Shown here piece by piece: positions 33,153-42,855 of a DNA stretch of 64,000 bases. Each line of letters opens with the position of its first letter. Position 1 is the stretch's first letter. The DNA comes from Hydrococcus rivularis NIES-593. GTDB taxonomy: Bacteria > Cyanobacteriota > Cyanobacteriia > Cyanobacteriales > Microcystaceae. The stretch spans positions 310,001 to 374,000 of the forward strand of contig NZ_MRCB01000001.1 in NCBI RefSeq assembly GCF_001904635.1, in the 5' to 3' direction. Made by a program: the position numbers and the translations under genes. The notes under the pieces were generated by a model. That model was not told where the DNA came from, made no database searches, and saw nothing but the letters and a program-made list of their open reading frames with translations.

Positions 33153-35579
33153 TTATTCGATCTCTTTAAACTCGGTCAAAACGCCATAAATTCCCCAAAT
33201 CGCCATAGCGCGTAAATAATGACTCGCTCGAAAGGTTCCTGCTGCTGTAATCGCTTCGGGCGTGCGGAATTGTAAGCCATTTTCATACACTTGCCGCACG
33301 ACAGTTTCTGTTAGCTTAAATGCCTCATCTCTCATTCCCATTTGCAACAGAAATGCAGCCAGCCCAAAATTAATTCCCGTCCAAACTTCTAACGGATGAG
33401 TGGCTTTAGGATCTTCTGGCGAACCATCGGGTTTGACTCCATTTGCCGCCCCGAATTTACCGTCTTGAAACTTTAAAAAACAAGCCTCATAGACTTTTTT
33501 CAAGGCAGATTCGGCATATTGCCGTTCTACGACATCTGGCAATCCTAACAGGCGGGCATAAAATTGGCCGCACAATTGATCTGCCATGACAATATCCGAA
33601 CCGCTTTCGCTGTCGAGACGATAATATTCTCCATTCCAGAGTTTTTCGTGATAGAGCGATCGCGCTCCTTGCAACCAATTTTGATAGGTTTGAATGGTAA
33701 TTTGGAGCGATTGCGGGTAATTTTCTGGCTCTAGATCCCGATTGCTGGGCGGATTTTCGATTAAAATTTTGCCAATAGCGATCGCAGCTTCTAGTGCCGC
33801 TATCCACAATCCGCCGCAATAAGCACTAATCCCCCGCAATCGCCAATCGTCGAAGGTTTGATCGGGTGCGCCAGAATTTTCGGGAATGCCATCGCCATCG
33901 CGATCGAATTTTTTTAAATAAGCGAGGGTTTCTACGATTGATTGCCAACATTCCCACAAAAAAGCGACATCTTTCGCTCCCGTTAGCACGAAATCCCGAT
34001 ACACCTGCAAAACAAAATCGCTACCTAAATCCTTCCAAAGATTGCAATCTTGATAGCTAGTGTAATTGGTCTTCTCCCAAGGATGTTCGTTCGGTGCGCC
34101 CAAGTCGTGCGGCGTTGCCCCCTTAGCCTTGCGTATTGCTGGGGCTTTATTATATCCAATAATTCGAGGCGTATCGTCTCCCGTCGGAATCGCCCTAGCA
34201 AACGCCTCCAACACCGCTTTATCTAAACGCGACCAAAGCATCATCAGTCCAAACGACCCGTACAAGCGCACGTCCAGACTTTCGTACCAGCGATAGTCCA
34301 TGCATTCGAGTACCCCAAACTGTCCGACAGGATCATCTTCGGTTGCTGCCGTCCATAAAGTTCCGCCGTCGGCAAGCAAATATAGCTCGTTAAACAGCGC
34401 CATCTTAAACCAATCTGGCAAATCCTCGCGTTTGAGAATCGGCGACTGCCACTCCTCAATCCGTTCCTTCCACATATCTCCGTGCTTGAGGGCAGTGCGA
34501 ATTATCGCCCAAGCATTAGTTCCCGTGCGCCCAAAAAAATCGGTGTAGCGGCGATAATATTTCACCCCTTCGGCAAATTCTGTAATCGGCAAATCCCACG
34601 CCAAAATAAAGGGAATCTTGCGAGTTTTGCCGGGACGAACGGTAAAGCGAATTGCCATAGCAGCAGCAATTTGCTCTCCCGGTTCGGCAGGCGTTTCGTC
34701 TTCTGTGTCGGGTAAAGATCCGTTCGCGGCAAAGCAATCCCAGACCTCGGAACCATCGCCGTCAGGATTCCAGCGACTGAGATAGGAAGCTTCTATCGTA
34801 GGATTGGTAATGCTGGCAAAACAGATTTGTCCTTCTCCCTCGCCAATCTCGTCTTCATGGAGTCGGATGCGGTTGAGCAAGCAACCAACGCGAAAATTAT
34901 CGACAATCCATTGATTGAAATTCCCCGTACTGTCGCCCCAACGGGGTTGGTATTCATATTCGGGACTGCCATCATCTCGCACTTGTATGGTGGGAGACTT
35001 AATGGCATTGGAAAACCAACCAACTGTATTCTGCCAAGTCAGCATAATACTGAGGGTGATGGGTTTATCGGTTGGGTTGTGTGCCGTCCATTCAAAAATA
35101 GCAACGGGGTAGCTTGTTTCCTGATAGTTGCTCGCACAAATAGGAGAAAATTGCTCGCAAACGAGTTCCGATTGAAAGATTCCTTTATATTCATACCAAC
35201 TGCGGGGGTAGAGGGCATGGTAAGTTCCTTTTTCTTTCGGATACCATAACCACCGAGATAAAGTCCCGTCCTCTGGCGGTTCGGTACACATGGCATAAGC
35301 TTGCGCCTCTCCGTTTTCTGGTTGTTCAAAGACACTGAATTGACAGGCAGGAAGAGAGCGAAAAACGTGTTCGCCGCCGTCGAGGTGCCAGAGGTTAAAG
35401 TCGCCTCGACTAGAACGACCGATACACCCCGCACCGAATCCGCCCAAAGGCATTCCATGCCAAGGACCATCGTCGAGATTGCTAGCGTAGCGAACGGTGT
35501 AGGGCTTGTCCCAACCTAAACCGATGGGACGTTTCCAGGCGCAAGGAGGAATTTCTGGGAGTGAGATTTGATACTGCAT
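33153..35579 (-). CDS. GH116-family glycoside hydrolase (bile-acid beta-glucosidase / GBA2-like)
   Basis: The protein has 808 residues from ATG 35579. The N-terminal beta-sandwich contains YASNLDDGPWHGMPLGGFGAGCIGR. The C-terminal helical barrel contains ALFNELYLLADGGTLW, whose Glu in NELY is the expected nucleophile, and APDQTFDDWRLRG, whose Asp is the expected acid/base. GH116 enzymes cleave beta-glucosides such as glucosylceramide or cellobiose-type substrates. There is no signal peptide, so it is cytosolic. Which glucoside it uses is unknown. It stands alone, divergent from the helicase-like gene. Confidence 0.9.
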   Translation of the reverse strand: MQYQISLPEIPPCAWKRPIGLGWDKPYTVRYASNLDDGPWHGMPLGGFGAGCIGRSSRGDFNLWHLDGGEHVFRSLPACQFSVFEQPENGEAQAYAMCTEPPEDGTLSRWLWYPKEKGTYHALYPRSWYEYKGIFQSELVCEQFSPICASNYQETSYPVAIFEWTAHNPTDKPITLSIMLTWQNTVGWFSNAIKSPTIQVRDDGSPEYEYQPRWGDSTGNFNQWIVDNFRVGCLLNRIRLHEDEIGEGEGQICFASITNPTIEASYLSRWNPDGDGSEVWDCFAANGSLPDTEDETPAEPGEQIAAAMAIRFTVRPGKTRKIPFILAWDLPITEFAEGVKYYRRYTDFFGRTGTNAWAIIRTALKHGDMWKERIEEWQSPILKREDLPDWFKMALFNELYLLADGGTLWTAATEDDPVGQFGVLECMDYRWYESLDVRLYGSFGLMMLWSRLDKAVLEAFARAIPTGDDTPRIIGYNKAPAIRKAKGATPHDLGAPNEHPWEKTNYTSYQDCNLWKDLGSDFVLQVYRDFVLTGAKDVAFLWECWQSIVETLAYLKKFDRDGDGIPENSGAPDQTFDDWRLRGISAYCGGLWIAALEAAIAIGKILIENPPSNRDLEPENYPQSLQITIQTYQNWLQGARSLYHEKLWNGEYYRLDSESGSDIVMADQLCGQFYARLLGLPDVVERQYAESALKKVYEACFLKFQDGKFGAANGVKPDGSPEDPKATHPLEVWTGINFGLAAFLLQMGMRDEAFKLTETVVRQVYENGLQFRTPEAITAAGTFRASHYLRAMAIWGIYGVLTEFKEIE

Positions 35580-35738
35580 GAATTTTATTTTAGGTGGTGC
35601 TGTTCTATTGCGACATTTCAATTGTCAATTCCGATTTCCGACTTCTAAAGACCGCTCTTTAACACAAAGCCTTTCCAAAAATTTTTTATGCTAGACTATA
35701 GCTCCTTTAGCGTTCCCTTATGATTTGTCCATACTGCC

Positions 35739-37253
35739 ATGGCACCACTCCTAGAGGCTGAAGTTCATTCGTCGCTGCTTTCCTTTCTCCGAGAACGGGG
35801 AAAGTCAAACTGGCCTCACCATTTAACCATGGCAAGGATAATTTCTCGTGCCTTGCGACTGCAACGTCCCGCACTCATCCAAACGGGGAGTCCTGTAACC
35901 CAATATTGTCTCAGCTATCTAACCCCCGCGCTGCTAAGCGATACTCCAGTGCTTCTGGTTGTGCCTAAATCAGTCCAACAACACTTATTACAGGTCGAAA
36001 TCCCTCAACTTCAGGAATGGTTGCAAACTCACAAAGAAATTCGCACGGTCGATCGCTGGTTGGAAGGGTTTGGAGGACTGATGCTGACTTCGCCTCAAGC
36101 TTGGCTGGCAGATCGCTTGGAAAATTTAGGGCACTTTCCTCAAAATATTCTTACCGTAATCGATCGCGCCGATGACTTAGAAGAATGGGCCAGAGAATGC
36201 CTGAGTGCCGCGATCGAAGATTGGCACTGGGACGATCTCGTACAAAGCTATCCCCGCCACGCAGACTTCATTCGAGATGTCAGAGTCCAACTGACCAAAG
36301 CTATCTTTGCTCGCCCCAAAAATCCTTATGGTTGCTATCTCATAGAAGATGCCGAAACAGAAAGCTTGCGACGCTTATTGTCAACTTTAGCGACGCAATC
36401 GTCCTTAATTCCCTCCTTCGCGCGATTTTGGCATCGGTGGCAAACGAAAGGACAGATGATGTGGGCATCTATCGACAGGGACAGCAGACATTTTACGCTA
36501 CACGTTGCGCCTATAGAGGTTGCTAGCGTCCTGAGTCAAGTTTGGGAGCAACAGCCAGTCGTTTTAATTGGCAGTTTTTTAGATAGCGATAAAAATGCCC
36601 CCGTTTACCGCCAGCAATTGGGGTTGGGAGATCTGCTGTGCCTGAAATTCCTTCCCAACCGACAGAATGAATACATTCAATTGTACGTACCAGAACGTTT
36701 TCCCCTGCCTAATACGCCTGAATTTCAGGGGGCGCTAATGCAAGAAGTCCGCACCTTGGTAAGATATTGCGATCGCACTAAAAAACTCATCGTCGTGTTG
36801 GTTGAAGATGTCCCTTTAAAAGCGCGAGTAGGGGCGACTATGGCGGCTGAATTTGGCTCTAGAGTTCGGGTTGAGAAGACAACCCCAGCAGAAAACGGCA
36901 TTTTAGTGTCTGGCTGGCAATTTTGGTGCGACAATCAAGAACGATTTCCTACTCCCCAACTTCTCATCGTTGCCACTTTACCCATTCCTTCCCTAGAAAA
37001 TCCCCTCGTAGCGGGGCGAGTAGCGTATTATAAGCGTCAGCGTCAAGATTGGTTTCGTCTTTATCTTCTGCCTACGGCTTTAAGAGAAATTCAACGCGCC
37101 GTCATGCCTTTGCGCGAGTCTCAGGGAATTGTCACTCTGCTGGATAATCGGGTCAATTATCGCAGTTATGGCGATCGCGTTCTGACGGCTTTAGAACCCT
37201 ATGCGCGGATTAATTATCTCGATCCGAGTTGGTTCGATCCCAAATCGGTTTGA
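35739..37253 (+). CDS. DinG/Rad3-helicase-like protein with degenerate ATPase motifs
   Basis: A 504-residue protein. The C-terminal part resembles the XPD/DinG motif VI region (LREIQRAVMPLRESQGIVTLLDNRVNYRSYGDRVLTALEP), where a normal enzyme has Q-x-x-G-R-x-x-R. The expected Walker A reads ALIQTGSPVTQYCL, without G-K-T/S, and the DEAH position reads VIDRADDLEEW. It is therefore unlikely to be an ATPase and may be a non-catalytic DNA- or protein-binding paralogue. The frame is intact throughout. Function is unknown. Confidence 0.7.
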   Translation: MAPLLEAEVHSSLLSFLRERGKSNWPHHLTMARIISRALRLQRPALIQTGSPVTQYCLSYLTPALLSDTPVLLVVPKSVQQHLLQVEIPQLQEWLQTHKEIRTVDRWLEGFGGLMLTSPQAWLADRLENLGHFPQNILTVIDRADDLEEWARECLSAAIEDWHWDDLVQSYPRHADFIRDVRVQLTKAIFARPKNPYGCYLIEDAETESLRRLLSTLATQSSLIPSFARFWHRWQTKGQMMWASIDRDSRHFTLHVAPIEVASVLSQVWEQQPVVLIGSFLDSDKNAPVYRQQLGLGDLLCLKFLPNRQNEYIQLYVPERFPLPNTPEFQGALMQEVRTLVRYCDRTKKLIVVLVEDVPLKARVGATMAAEFGSRVRVEKTTPAENGILVSGWQFWCDNQERFPTPQLLIVATLPIPSLENPLVAGRVAYYKRQRQDWFRLYLLPTALREIQRAVMPLRESQGIVTLLDNRVNYRSYGDRVLTALEPYARINYLDPSWFDPKSV

Positions 37254-37270
37254 GCGGAGATTATATTAAA

Positions 37271-38038
37271 TTAATTAGTTTGTAAATTAATCAAAAAAAT
37301 TGAAGCCGTTAATATCGCCACGATCGCGCCAATTAAAGTATTGAGAAAATTGACAACATCATGGGTCAACCAACTCAATTTAGATTCTATCGTTGCGCCG
37401 ATCAGACTTTCTACACTGGTCGCGACAAAAGCAGCAACGACACACAAAGCTATCCCGATAGGATCGATCAGACCGATTCCCCAACTCAAAGTTGCGATCG
37501 CCCCAGAGGCGACAATCCCTGAGATCGTTCCTTCTAAGCTAATTGCTCCCTCTGTTCCCCGTGCGACTGGTTGTAGGGTAGTAATCAGAAAAGTTCTTCT
37601 TCCATAGGCTTTTCCGATTTCGGTTGCCGTGGTATCGGAGAGTTTAGTCGCGAAGCTGGCAACGTAGCCTAGTAATAATAGCTCTCGAATCGGCGTATCT
37701 ACAAATAAGCTTGCCACAGCGCAGATGGTTCCTGTCAATGCCGAACTCCAAAGATTCCCCGGTCCTCGCGTGCCAGAACGTTCTTCTGCAATGCCTTCTG
37801 CTTCCTTTTGCGCCATGCCGACATAGGTTAGACCCGAACCGACTAGGAAGTAGAACATGACGATCGCATATCCTTGCCATCCCAGCGTTCCCCAAATCAG
37901 AACGCCTAAAAACCAGGCGTTTAAATATCCAGCTGGAGTCAGTAATTTTTTGGGAGCTAGGAATGCGATCGCTAGTAATACTGTATTCAGTCCAACAGCA
38001 ACTAGCCAGGGATTAGAAAACTCGATCGTTGAGAACAT
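37271..38038 (-). CDS. DUF92/TIGR00297 membrane protein, phytyl-phosphate kinase-like
   Basis: The protein has 255 residues with about six membrane helices. SGTRGPGNLWSSALTGTICAVASL and SFATKLSDTTATEIGKAYGRRTFLITTLQPVARGTEGAISLEGT are the DUF92 signatures. The plant and Synechocystis members (VTE6) phosphorylate phytyl phosphate to phytyl diphosphate for tocopherol and chlorophyll recycling. The role here is inferred by family only. It is followed on the same strand by nothing related; cysC lies 54 bp upstream. Confidence 0.85.
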   Translation of the reverse strand: MFSTIEFSNPWLVAVGLNTVLLAIAFLAPKKLLTPAGYLNAWFLGVLIWGTLGWQGYAIVMFYFLVGSGLTYVGMAQKEAEGIAEERSGTRGPGNLWSSALTGTICAVASLFVDTPIRELLLLGYVASFATKLSDTTATEIGKAYGRRTFLITTLQPVARGTEGAISLEGTISGIVASGAIATLSWGIGLIDPIGIALCVVAAFVATSVESLIGATIESKLSWLTHDVVNFLNTLIGAIVAILTASIFLINLQTN

Positions 38039-38091
38039 GATTCACCAAAAACTACACGGGCAAGGCGTGCCTTGCCCTTACCGACGACTGT

Positions 38092-38637
38092 TTATACCGT
38101 CACCGCTTTACGAAGATAGCCCATTTCTTCAAGTTTTTGCCAAACCTTAGCAAGGCTTTCTTCTATCGTTTCTTGGTCGGTGCGACATTCGACTTCGGGA
38201 TTGAGGGGAGGTTCGTAAGGGTCGTCAATTCCGGTAAATGATTTAATTTCCCCATTTCTTGCTCGTTTGTATAGCCCCTTAACATCTCGATCTTCGCACA
38301 CTGCCAAGGGAGCGTTAACGAATACTTCAACGAAATCTCCAATGCGTTGTTTGACCTCTTCTCGAATTTCTCGATAGGGGGAAATCGCTGAGACTAAAAC
38401 TATCACTCCATGACGAGTCAGCAGGTTAGCAACAAACCCAATTCTACGAATATTCTCATCTCGATCTTCTTTCGAGAACCCCAACCCTTTAGTTAAGTTT
38501 TCGCGCACCACATCTCCGTCTAAGATTTCTACCGGATAGTCTTGTTCGCGCAGTTTCTGTTCTAATGCTCTGGTAATGGTGGTTTTGCCAGCACCACTCA
38601 AACCGGTAAACCAGATGGTTACGCCACGTTGCTTCAT
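38092..38637 (-). CDS. cysC: Adenylylsulfate kinase
   Basis: The protein has 181 residues. It phosphorylates APS to PAPS in sulfate assimilation. GLSGAGKT at 12-19 is Walker [28 protein letters not shown] is the APS-binding segment and [17 protein letters not shown] follows. [16 protein letters not shown] is the mobile lid. It is stand-alone rather than fused to sulfurylase. Likely co-transcribed with the DUF92 gene 54 bp downstream. Confidence 0.95.
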   Translation of the reverse strand: MKQRGVTIWFTGLSGAGKTTITRALEQKLREQDYPVEILDGDVVRENLTKGLGFSKEDRDENIRRIGFVANLLTRHGVIVLVSAISPYREIREEVKQRIGDFVEVFVNAPLAVCEDRDVKGLYKRARNGEIKSFTGIDDPYEPPLNPEVECRTDQETIEESLAKVWQKLEEMGYLRKAVTV

Positions 38638-38798
38638 GCTTTCTCTTCTGTCGTATGTTCTAGAGTTGATTTAAACAAATTACCAATAGTCTAAACGTTC
38701 TCTGCCACATTTGCGAAGGGATTGCTAAAATAGACCAGGCATTCGTGTTTGCGAAAACTTGCCAGGTTTTTCGAGTATATCTAATAATGTTTTTTTAA

Positions 38799-38871
38799 TG
38801 GAGGTAAGCGGACTCGAACCGCTGACATCCTGCTTGCAAAGCAGGCGCTCTACCAACTGAGCTATACCCCC
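38799..38871 (-). tRNA. tRNA-Ala (anticodon TGC)
   Basis: A 73-nt minus-strand cloverleaf: acceptor GGGGGTA pairs with TACCTCC plus discriminator A. The D arm is GCTC...GAGC. The anticodon arm is CCTGC-TTTGCAA-GCAGG with TGC central. The T arm contains TTCGAGT. CCA is not encoded. End positions carry an uncertainty of about one base. Confidence 0.95.
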
Positions 38872-39081
38872 TCGCTATTTACGCACCTTTATCAGTATAC
38901 ACCTAAATTTCAAAAAATATCAATAGTTTTACCAAAGCGATCGCTTTAGCAACCGTCGAAGACAAACTTTACTCTACGATAAAAGAAGGAGGACGGGGAG
39001 ACAAGGAGACGGGGGGACAAGGAGACAAGGAAGACTGGAGAACAGGGAAAAAACTAATCACTAACTACTAACCAATCCCCA

Positions 39082-39105
39082 ATCCAAAATCCAAAATCCA
39101 AAATC
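39082..39105. repeat. Short tandem repeat (ATCCAAA, about 3.4 units)
   Basis: Three exact heptamers ATCCAAA at 39082-39102 plus ATC, ending 2 bp before the trhO start. A purine-rich stretch with repeated ACAAGGAGAC lies at about 38990-39040. Both are typical of cyanobacterial heptameric spacer repeats. Confidence 0.8.
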
Positions 39106-39107
39106 AA

Positions 39108-40010
39108 ATGACTCAAATCGTTGCTACTTTCTACAAATTTGTCAGATTGCCCGATTTTGCTGCCAAACAAGCCCCGCTGCTTGCTCATTGCCAGGCGCAT
39201 GGCATTAAAGGAACGATTCTACTTGCCTTAGAAGGAATTAACGGCACGATCGCGGGGTCTCGTGAGGGCATTGATTCAACGCTCTCTTTTTTGCGATCGG
39301 ACGAGCGTTTAGCCAATTTGGAACACAAAGAATCCCAGGCTGAAACTCCTCCATTCGAGCGCATGAAAGTCCGTCTCAAGCGAGAAATCGTTACGCTGGG
39401 AGTACCGGAAGTCGATCCCAACGATCGCGTCGGCATCTATGTCAGCCCGCAGGAATGGAATTCCTTAATCTCCGATCCAGACGTTCTCGTTATCGATACT
39501 CGCAATGCCTACGAAGTTAAGATTGGTACCTTTAAAGGCGCGATCGATCCCCAAACTCACTCCTTTCGAGAATTTCCCGAATACGTTCGCGCTCGCCTCG
39601 ATCCCAGTCAGCATAAAAAAGTGGCACTTTTCTGTACGGGGGGAATTCGTTGCGAGAAAGCCTCGTCTTTTCTCCTGCAACAAGGCTTTCAGGAAGTTTA
39701 TCACCTCAAAGGCGGCATTTTAAGGTATTTAGAGGAAGTTCCAGCCGAAAAGAGTTTGTGGGAGGGCGAATGTTTCGTTTTTGACGAACGCATTGCAGTG
39801 AAACACGGTTTAGAAATCGGCAGCTATGATATGTGTTGTAGCTGCGGACATCCTATCTCCGACGAAGATAAAGCCTCTCCAGCTTACGAGGAGGGGATTT
39901 CTTGTCCTTACTGTATTGACAGCCTTACTGAGGAAAAGCGATCGCGCCAACAAGAAAAGCGACGGCAGATCGAACTAGCCAAGAAAGCGATCGCAGATCG
40001 AAGTCAGTAG
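39108..40010 (+). CDS. trhO: tRNA uridine(34) hydroxylase / rhodanese-domain protein TrhO
   Basis: The protein has 300 residues. The N-terminal acylphosphatase-like domain holds [19 protein letters not shown]. The rhodanese domain has [17 protein letters not shown] and the active-site loop Cys176-TGGIR-Cys182. The C-terminal Cys pairs ([13 protein letters not shown]) form a zinc-type site. The family makes 5-hydroxyuridine at tRNA position 34. The ribosome site is weak because the tandem repeat occupies the leader. Confidence 0.92.
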   Translation: MTQIVATFYKFVRLPDFAAKQAPLLAHCQAHGIKGTILLALEGINGTIAGSREGIDSTLSFLRSDERLANLEHKESQAETPPFERMKVRLKREIVTLGVPEVDPNDRVGIYVSPQEWNSLISDPDVLVIDTRNAYEVKIGTFKGAIDPQTHSFREFPEYVRARLDPSQHKKVALFCTGGIRCEKASSFLLQQGFQEVYHLKGGILRYLEEVPAEKSLWEGECFVFDERIAVKHGLEIGSYDMCCSCGHPISDEDKASPAYEEGISCPYCIDSLTEEKRSRQQEKRRQIELAKKAIADRSQ

Positions 40011-40085
40011 TCCTAGTAGGGAGTCCCCCTCGCGACTCCTGTTGGTCGCACTACTGCTTATTGCGATCGTTCATCCGGATTTGAT

Positions 40086-40166
40086 ATGAGCCGAAGCCCA
40101 GCCGTCTATTTTACCGATCCCGATGGGCTGAAGCTGAAATTAGTTCGCATGCCTAATCTGTCGTAA
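40086..40166 (+). pseudogene. C-terminal fragment of a VOC (glyoxalase/bleomycin-resistance) protein
   Basis: A 26-residue frame from ATG 40086 reads SPAVYFTDPDGLKLKLVRMP, the last strand and metal-site segment of VOC proteins (Y-F-x-D-P-D-G-x-x-x-E/K-L). No upstream part is present. This is a remnant in a 467-bp gene-free region (40011-40477). Confidence 0.65.
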
Positions 40167-40186
40167 AATAAGCTGTAAGGCATCTA

Positions 40187-40322
40187 ATACCAATTCACCG
40201 ATGCTCCTCCACTTCGTAGGAGTCTGCGTCGGTTCGCAATTATCAGTTCGCAATTAGTCAACTGTCCTCTGTGTAAGGCTTTTTCCTTGAGCATCTGTAG
40301 CGTTCTTTTTTAGAAATGGTAT
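40187..40322. repeat. Possible longer MITE relative (136 bp)
   Basis: The ends ATACCAATTC and GAAATGGTAT are inverted repeats (9 of 10 match) and resemble the ends of the 115-bp family, but the interior differs. It contains an internal stem ACCGATG-CTCCT...AGGAG-CGTCGGT. No second copy is in the window. Confidence 0.4.
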
Positions 40323-40358
40323 AAGTTACTAATCGCGATTGAGACGGGAAAGATAGGA

Positions 40359-40456
40359 ATTATAAAATAAGCTGTAGTGCGAGCGTCTCGCTCGCGTCTA
40401 ACTATTTGCGAGCTTTCGCATTATTTCTTACAATTCAAATCGGATTGCTGTAGCAC
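40359..40456. repeat. Intergenic hairpin repeat, family 2 copy B
   Basis: GTAGTGCGAGCGTCTCGCTCGC starts the unit, followed by GCATTATTTCTTACAATTCAAATCGGATTGCTGTA. The layout and right flank match copy A at 33031, with substitutions and shorter stems. Confidence 0.5.
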
Positions 40457-40477
40457 GAATCGAAAATTCAAAATCGG

Positions 40478-41422
40478 TTAACTTGCTTTCTCGACTGTCT
40501 TTTCAGAGTTTTTCCCTAAAACCGATCGCCCAGTTAAACTATGAAAATAGGCTCCGCCGACAAGTCCCATAAAGAGTAAATAGGCGATCGCTTGTCCTAA
40601 ATAAAGCTTTTGTCGGTAGCCAAATAAGGATTTGAGGATAATCCCTGGAAACTCGCGATCGGGAAGAAATTCTGAAGTGTCCCAAACCAGCGGTCCCAAA
40701 AGACAAGACTCTCCGGGTACAATACACCAATTAGCGAAGCGCCAATCTATTTGCATCAGTAGCGCTACTGACGCATCGACGTGCTTGAGCATACCAATAA
40801 CCAAACCGCCGACAATTAACAACAGTAAAATTCCCATCACCTGAAAAAATAGGCGAATGTTAATCTTAACTCCCCATTTAAACAATAATATGCCCAGTCC
40901 GGCAGCGACTAGCAATCCAGTTATGGCTCCCGTGGCAGGCAGAATAAATCCTTCCTGAAACTTAGCAAGAATAAATAAAACCGTTTCAAAACCTTCTCGT
41001 AAGACGGCAATAAAAACGAGAAGAAAAATTGCCTTTCCGGCGCTATCGTTTTGTGCTAAAGCTGTCTGAATTGCGCCTTCGACATCAGATTTAACTGACT
41101 TAGCTTGTTGCGTCATCCAAATCAGCATCCAACTGAGCATCGCGATCGCAACCAGACCAAAAACACCTGCCAAAACTTCTCTGATGACTGGCGTGTAAGG
41201 ACTTTGATGGGAATTTATTTCCCGAAGCACTCCCGCTAGAAGAAATCCTACCATGACGCTTGCCACGATTCCTCCGCCGATGCCTTGATATACCCAGCGA
41301 TTGAGTTGAGTCTGATGCGCTTTACTCAAACAAGCTAGAACGATTCCCACTACTAAAGCAGCTTCAAACCCTTCTCGCAACGTGACAACAAAGGTCGGCA
41401 AGGCAGCACTTAAATTCATCAT
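40478..41422 (-). CDS. FTR1-family iron permease
   Basis: The protein has 314 residues with about seven membrane helices. Two REGFE motifs (16-20 and 142-146) match the iron-binding R-E-G-L/F-E motif of FTR1/EfeU transporters. No EfeO or EfeB partner gene is beside it. It lies downstream of a ferritin-like gene on the same strand with a 29-bp gap, so uptake and storage are probably coordinated. Cyanobacterial FTR1 often works with periplasmic or c-type electron donors that are not visible here. Confidence 0.9.
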   Translation of the reverse strand: MMNLSAALPTFVVTLREGFEAALVVGIVLACLSKAHQTQLNRWVYQGIGGGIVASVMVGFLLAGVLREINSHQSPYTPVIREVLAGVFGLVAIAMLSWMLIWMTQQAKSVKSDVEGAIQTALAQNDSAGKAIFLLVFIAVLREGFETVLFILAKFQEGFILPATGAITGLLVAAGLGILLFKWGVKINIRLFFQVMGILLLLIVGGLVIGMLKHVDASVALLMQIDWRFANWCIVPGESCLLGPLVWDTSEFLPDREFPGIILKSLFGYRQKLYLGQAIAYLLFMGLVGGAYFHSLTGRSVLGKNSEKTVEKAS

Positions 41423-41451
41423 TCAGTTAGCCGTCAGCATTCTGACTTGAA

Positions 41452-41886
41452 TTATACAAAATCGCGCAACATCTTTCTGATTTCAATATTGTGCAATTCT
41501 TCTTGCCCAATCATTCCTCTAGCAAATTCTTCTAAATAAATACTGGCATTTTCTACCGTATCTAATAAGTCTTTATACAATTCCAGAGATTTCTTTTCAT
41601 GATTGAGGCTCTCAGTTAAAATCGTCTGCAAACTGTGTTCGTAACTTTCTTCAATGGGAGCAATTTTGAGACTGGGATGTCCTTCTAACCCGGTTAAAAT
41701 TTCTCCTACCTGTTGTGCGTGAAGCAGAGATTCATTCGCTTGCTGTTGAAAAAATTGCACGATCGGGATGCGATTGGGACCCGTCACCATTAAAGAGTAG
41801 TGCGTATAGCGGACGACGCCAGCCAATTCAAATTCCATAATTCTGTTGAGTGCTTGAATAGTTTTTTCCCGATCCAGATCTCTCAT
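41452..41886 (-). CDS. Bacterioferritin-like iron storage protein
   Basis: The protein has 144 residues in a four-helix bundle. Ferroxidase ligands are visible: Glu in MEFELAGVVRY, E-x-x-x-H in NESLLHAQQ, Glu in LNHEKKSLELYKDLL and E-x-x-H in GQEELHNIE. The length is near bacterioferritin (about 155). No conserved haem-ligand Met is obvious. Also possibly an iron-stress Dps-type relative. Forms a short operon with the FTR1 permease. Confidence 0.85.
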   Translation of the reverse strand: MRDLDREKTIQALNRIMEFELAGVVRYTHYSLMVTGPNRIPIVQFFQQQANESLLHAQQVGEILTGLEGHPSLKIAPIEESYEHSLQTILTESLNHEKKSLELYKDLLDTVENASIYLEEFARGMIGQEELHNIEIRKMLRDFV

Positions 41887-42077
41887 GCGTTGTGTTTTGA
41901 AAAAACGTTTTTATCTATAGTAATCCTCATTATTAATTACTAACATGAAAGTCCCTGCCTTTGAAAAGCAAAAATCTGTAATGAATCTAAAGATGTTCTA
42001 AAAATCCTCTCTAGGGGGATTGATAAGGCTTTACAAAAGTGAGAAGACTAAAAATAAAGGCTTTGCAATCTCTGACT

Positions 42078-42833
42078 ATGGCTACAGCCAATCTATTTTC
42101 TCAGGTGTTGTCTTCAAGTTGGTTACACTGGGCGCTACAGCCTCATTTAGCCCTGCACATTCCGGATGGCTTTTTGAGTTTACCAATCAGCCTCTTGACC
42201 TGGATCGTTTCCATCGGTCTAATTGCGATCGCACTCAAGCAAGTGCAAGCTGACTATCAAGAACGGGCAGTTCCTTTAATGGGCGTTTGTGCGGCGTTTA
42301 TTTTCGCTGCCCAAATGATTAATTTCCCCATTCCTGGCGGTACGTCGGGTCACTTATTGGGCGGCACTCTAGCTGGCGCGTTACTTGGTCCTTGGGCGGG
42401 AACTCTAGTTATGTCAGTTGTATTTATCGTCCAAGCGGTTCTATTTCAAGACGGCGGTCTGACGGTGTTAGGCGCTAATATTTTCAACATGGGGTTGGTT
42501 GGCACCTTTGGCGGTTACTATCTCTATAAAGCGATTCGCTTTGCCATCGGTCGCAACAGCTGGCGGGGAATGTTAGTGGGAATAGCGGTAGCAAGCTGGG
42601 CAAGCGTGGTCGTTGCTGCTGCGATCGCGTCATTCCAACTCGCTTTATCGGGAACCGTGCCTTTGGCAGTTGCCTTGGCTGCTATGATGTCTTGGCACGT
42701 GGTAATCGGTATTGGAGAAGCTTTGATTACAGTAGTGGCAGTAAGTTTTGTCTGGCGATCGCGTCCCGATCTATTTTACGATCCACCTCGTCGAACCCAG
42801 CAATCGTTATCTCGTCCTTACTCGCTCCATTAA
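42078..42833 (+). CDS. cbiM: ECF transporter S component CbiM/NikM (cobalt or nickel)
   Basis: The protein has 251 residues from ATG 42078; GTG 42039 is an alternative that adds 13 residues. LALHIPDGFLSLP is the metal-binding N-terminal motif (the His acts as ligand, after a leader is removed). IFAAQMINFPIPGGTSGHLLGGTLAGALLGPWAG is the family signature. It captures Co2+ or Ni2+ for the CbiQ/CbiO energy-coupling module. AATCC...GGATT inverted repeats lie upstream at about 42005-42022. It forms one block with the PDGLE and cbiQ genes. Confidence 0.92.
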   Translation: MATANLFSQVLSSSWLHWALQPHLALHIPDGFLSLPISLLTWIVSIGLIAIALKQVQADYQERAVPLMGVCAAFIFAAQMINFPIPGGTSGHLLGGTLAGALLGPWAGTLVMSVVFIVQAVLFQDGGLTVLGANIFNMGLVGTFGGYYLYKAIRFAIGRNSWRGMLVGIAVASWASVVVAAAIASFQLALSGTVPLAVALAAMMSWHVVIGIGEALITVVAVSFVWRSRPDLFYDPPRRTQQSLSRPYSLH

Positions 42834-42855
42834 TTAATTTCAGGATTGGCCCTCT

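Noticed and set aside
34827..35519. Several plus-strand frames opposite the GH116 gene
   Set aside because: Overlap the well supported 808-residue glycosidase and show no motif.
38980..39107. Direct repeats upstream of trhO as a CRISPR
   Set aside because: Units are 7-10 bp and contiguous, with no spacers; this is a simple tandem repeat.
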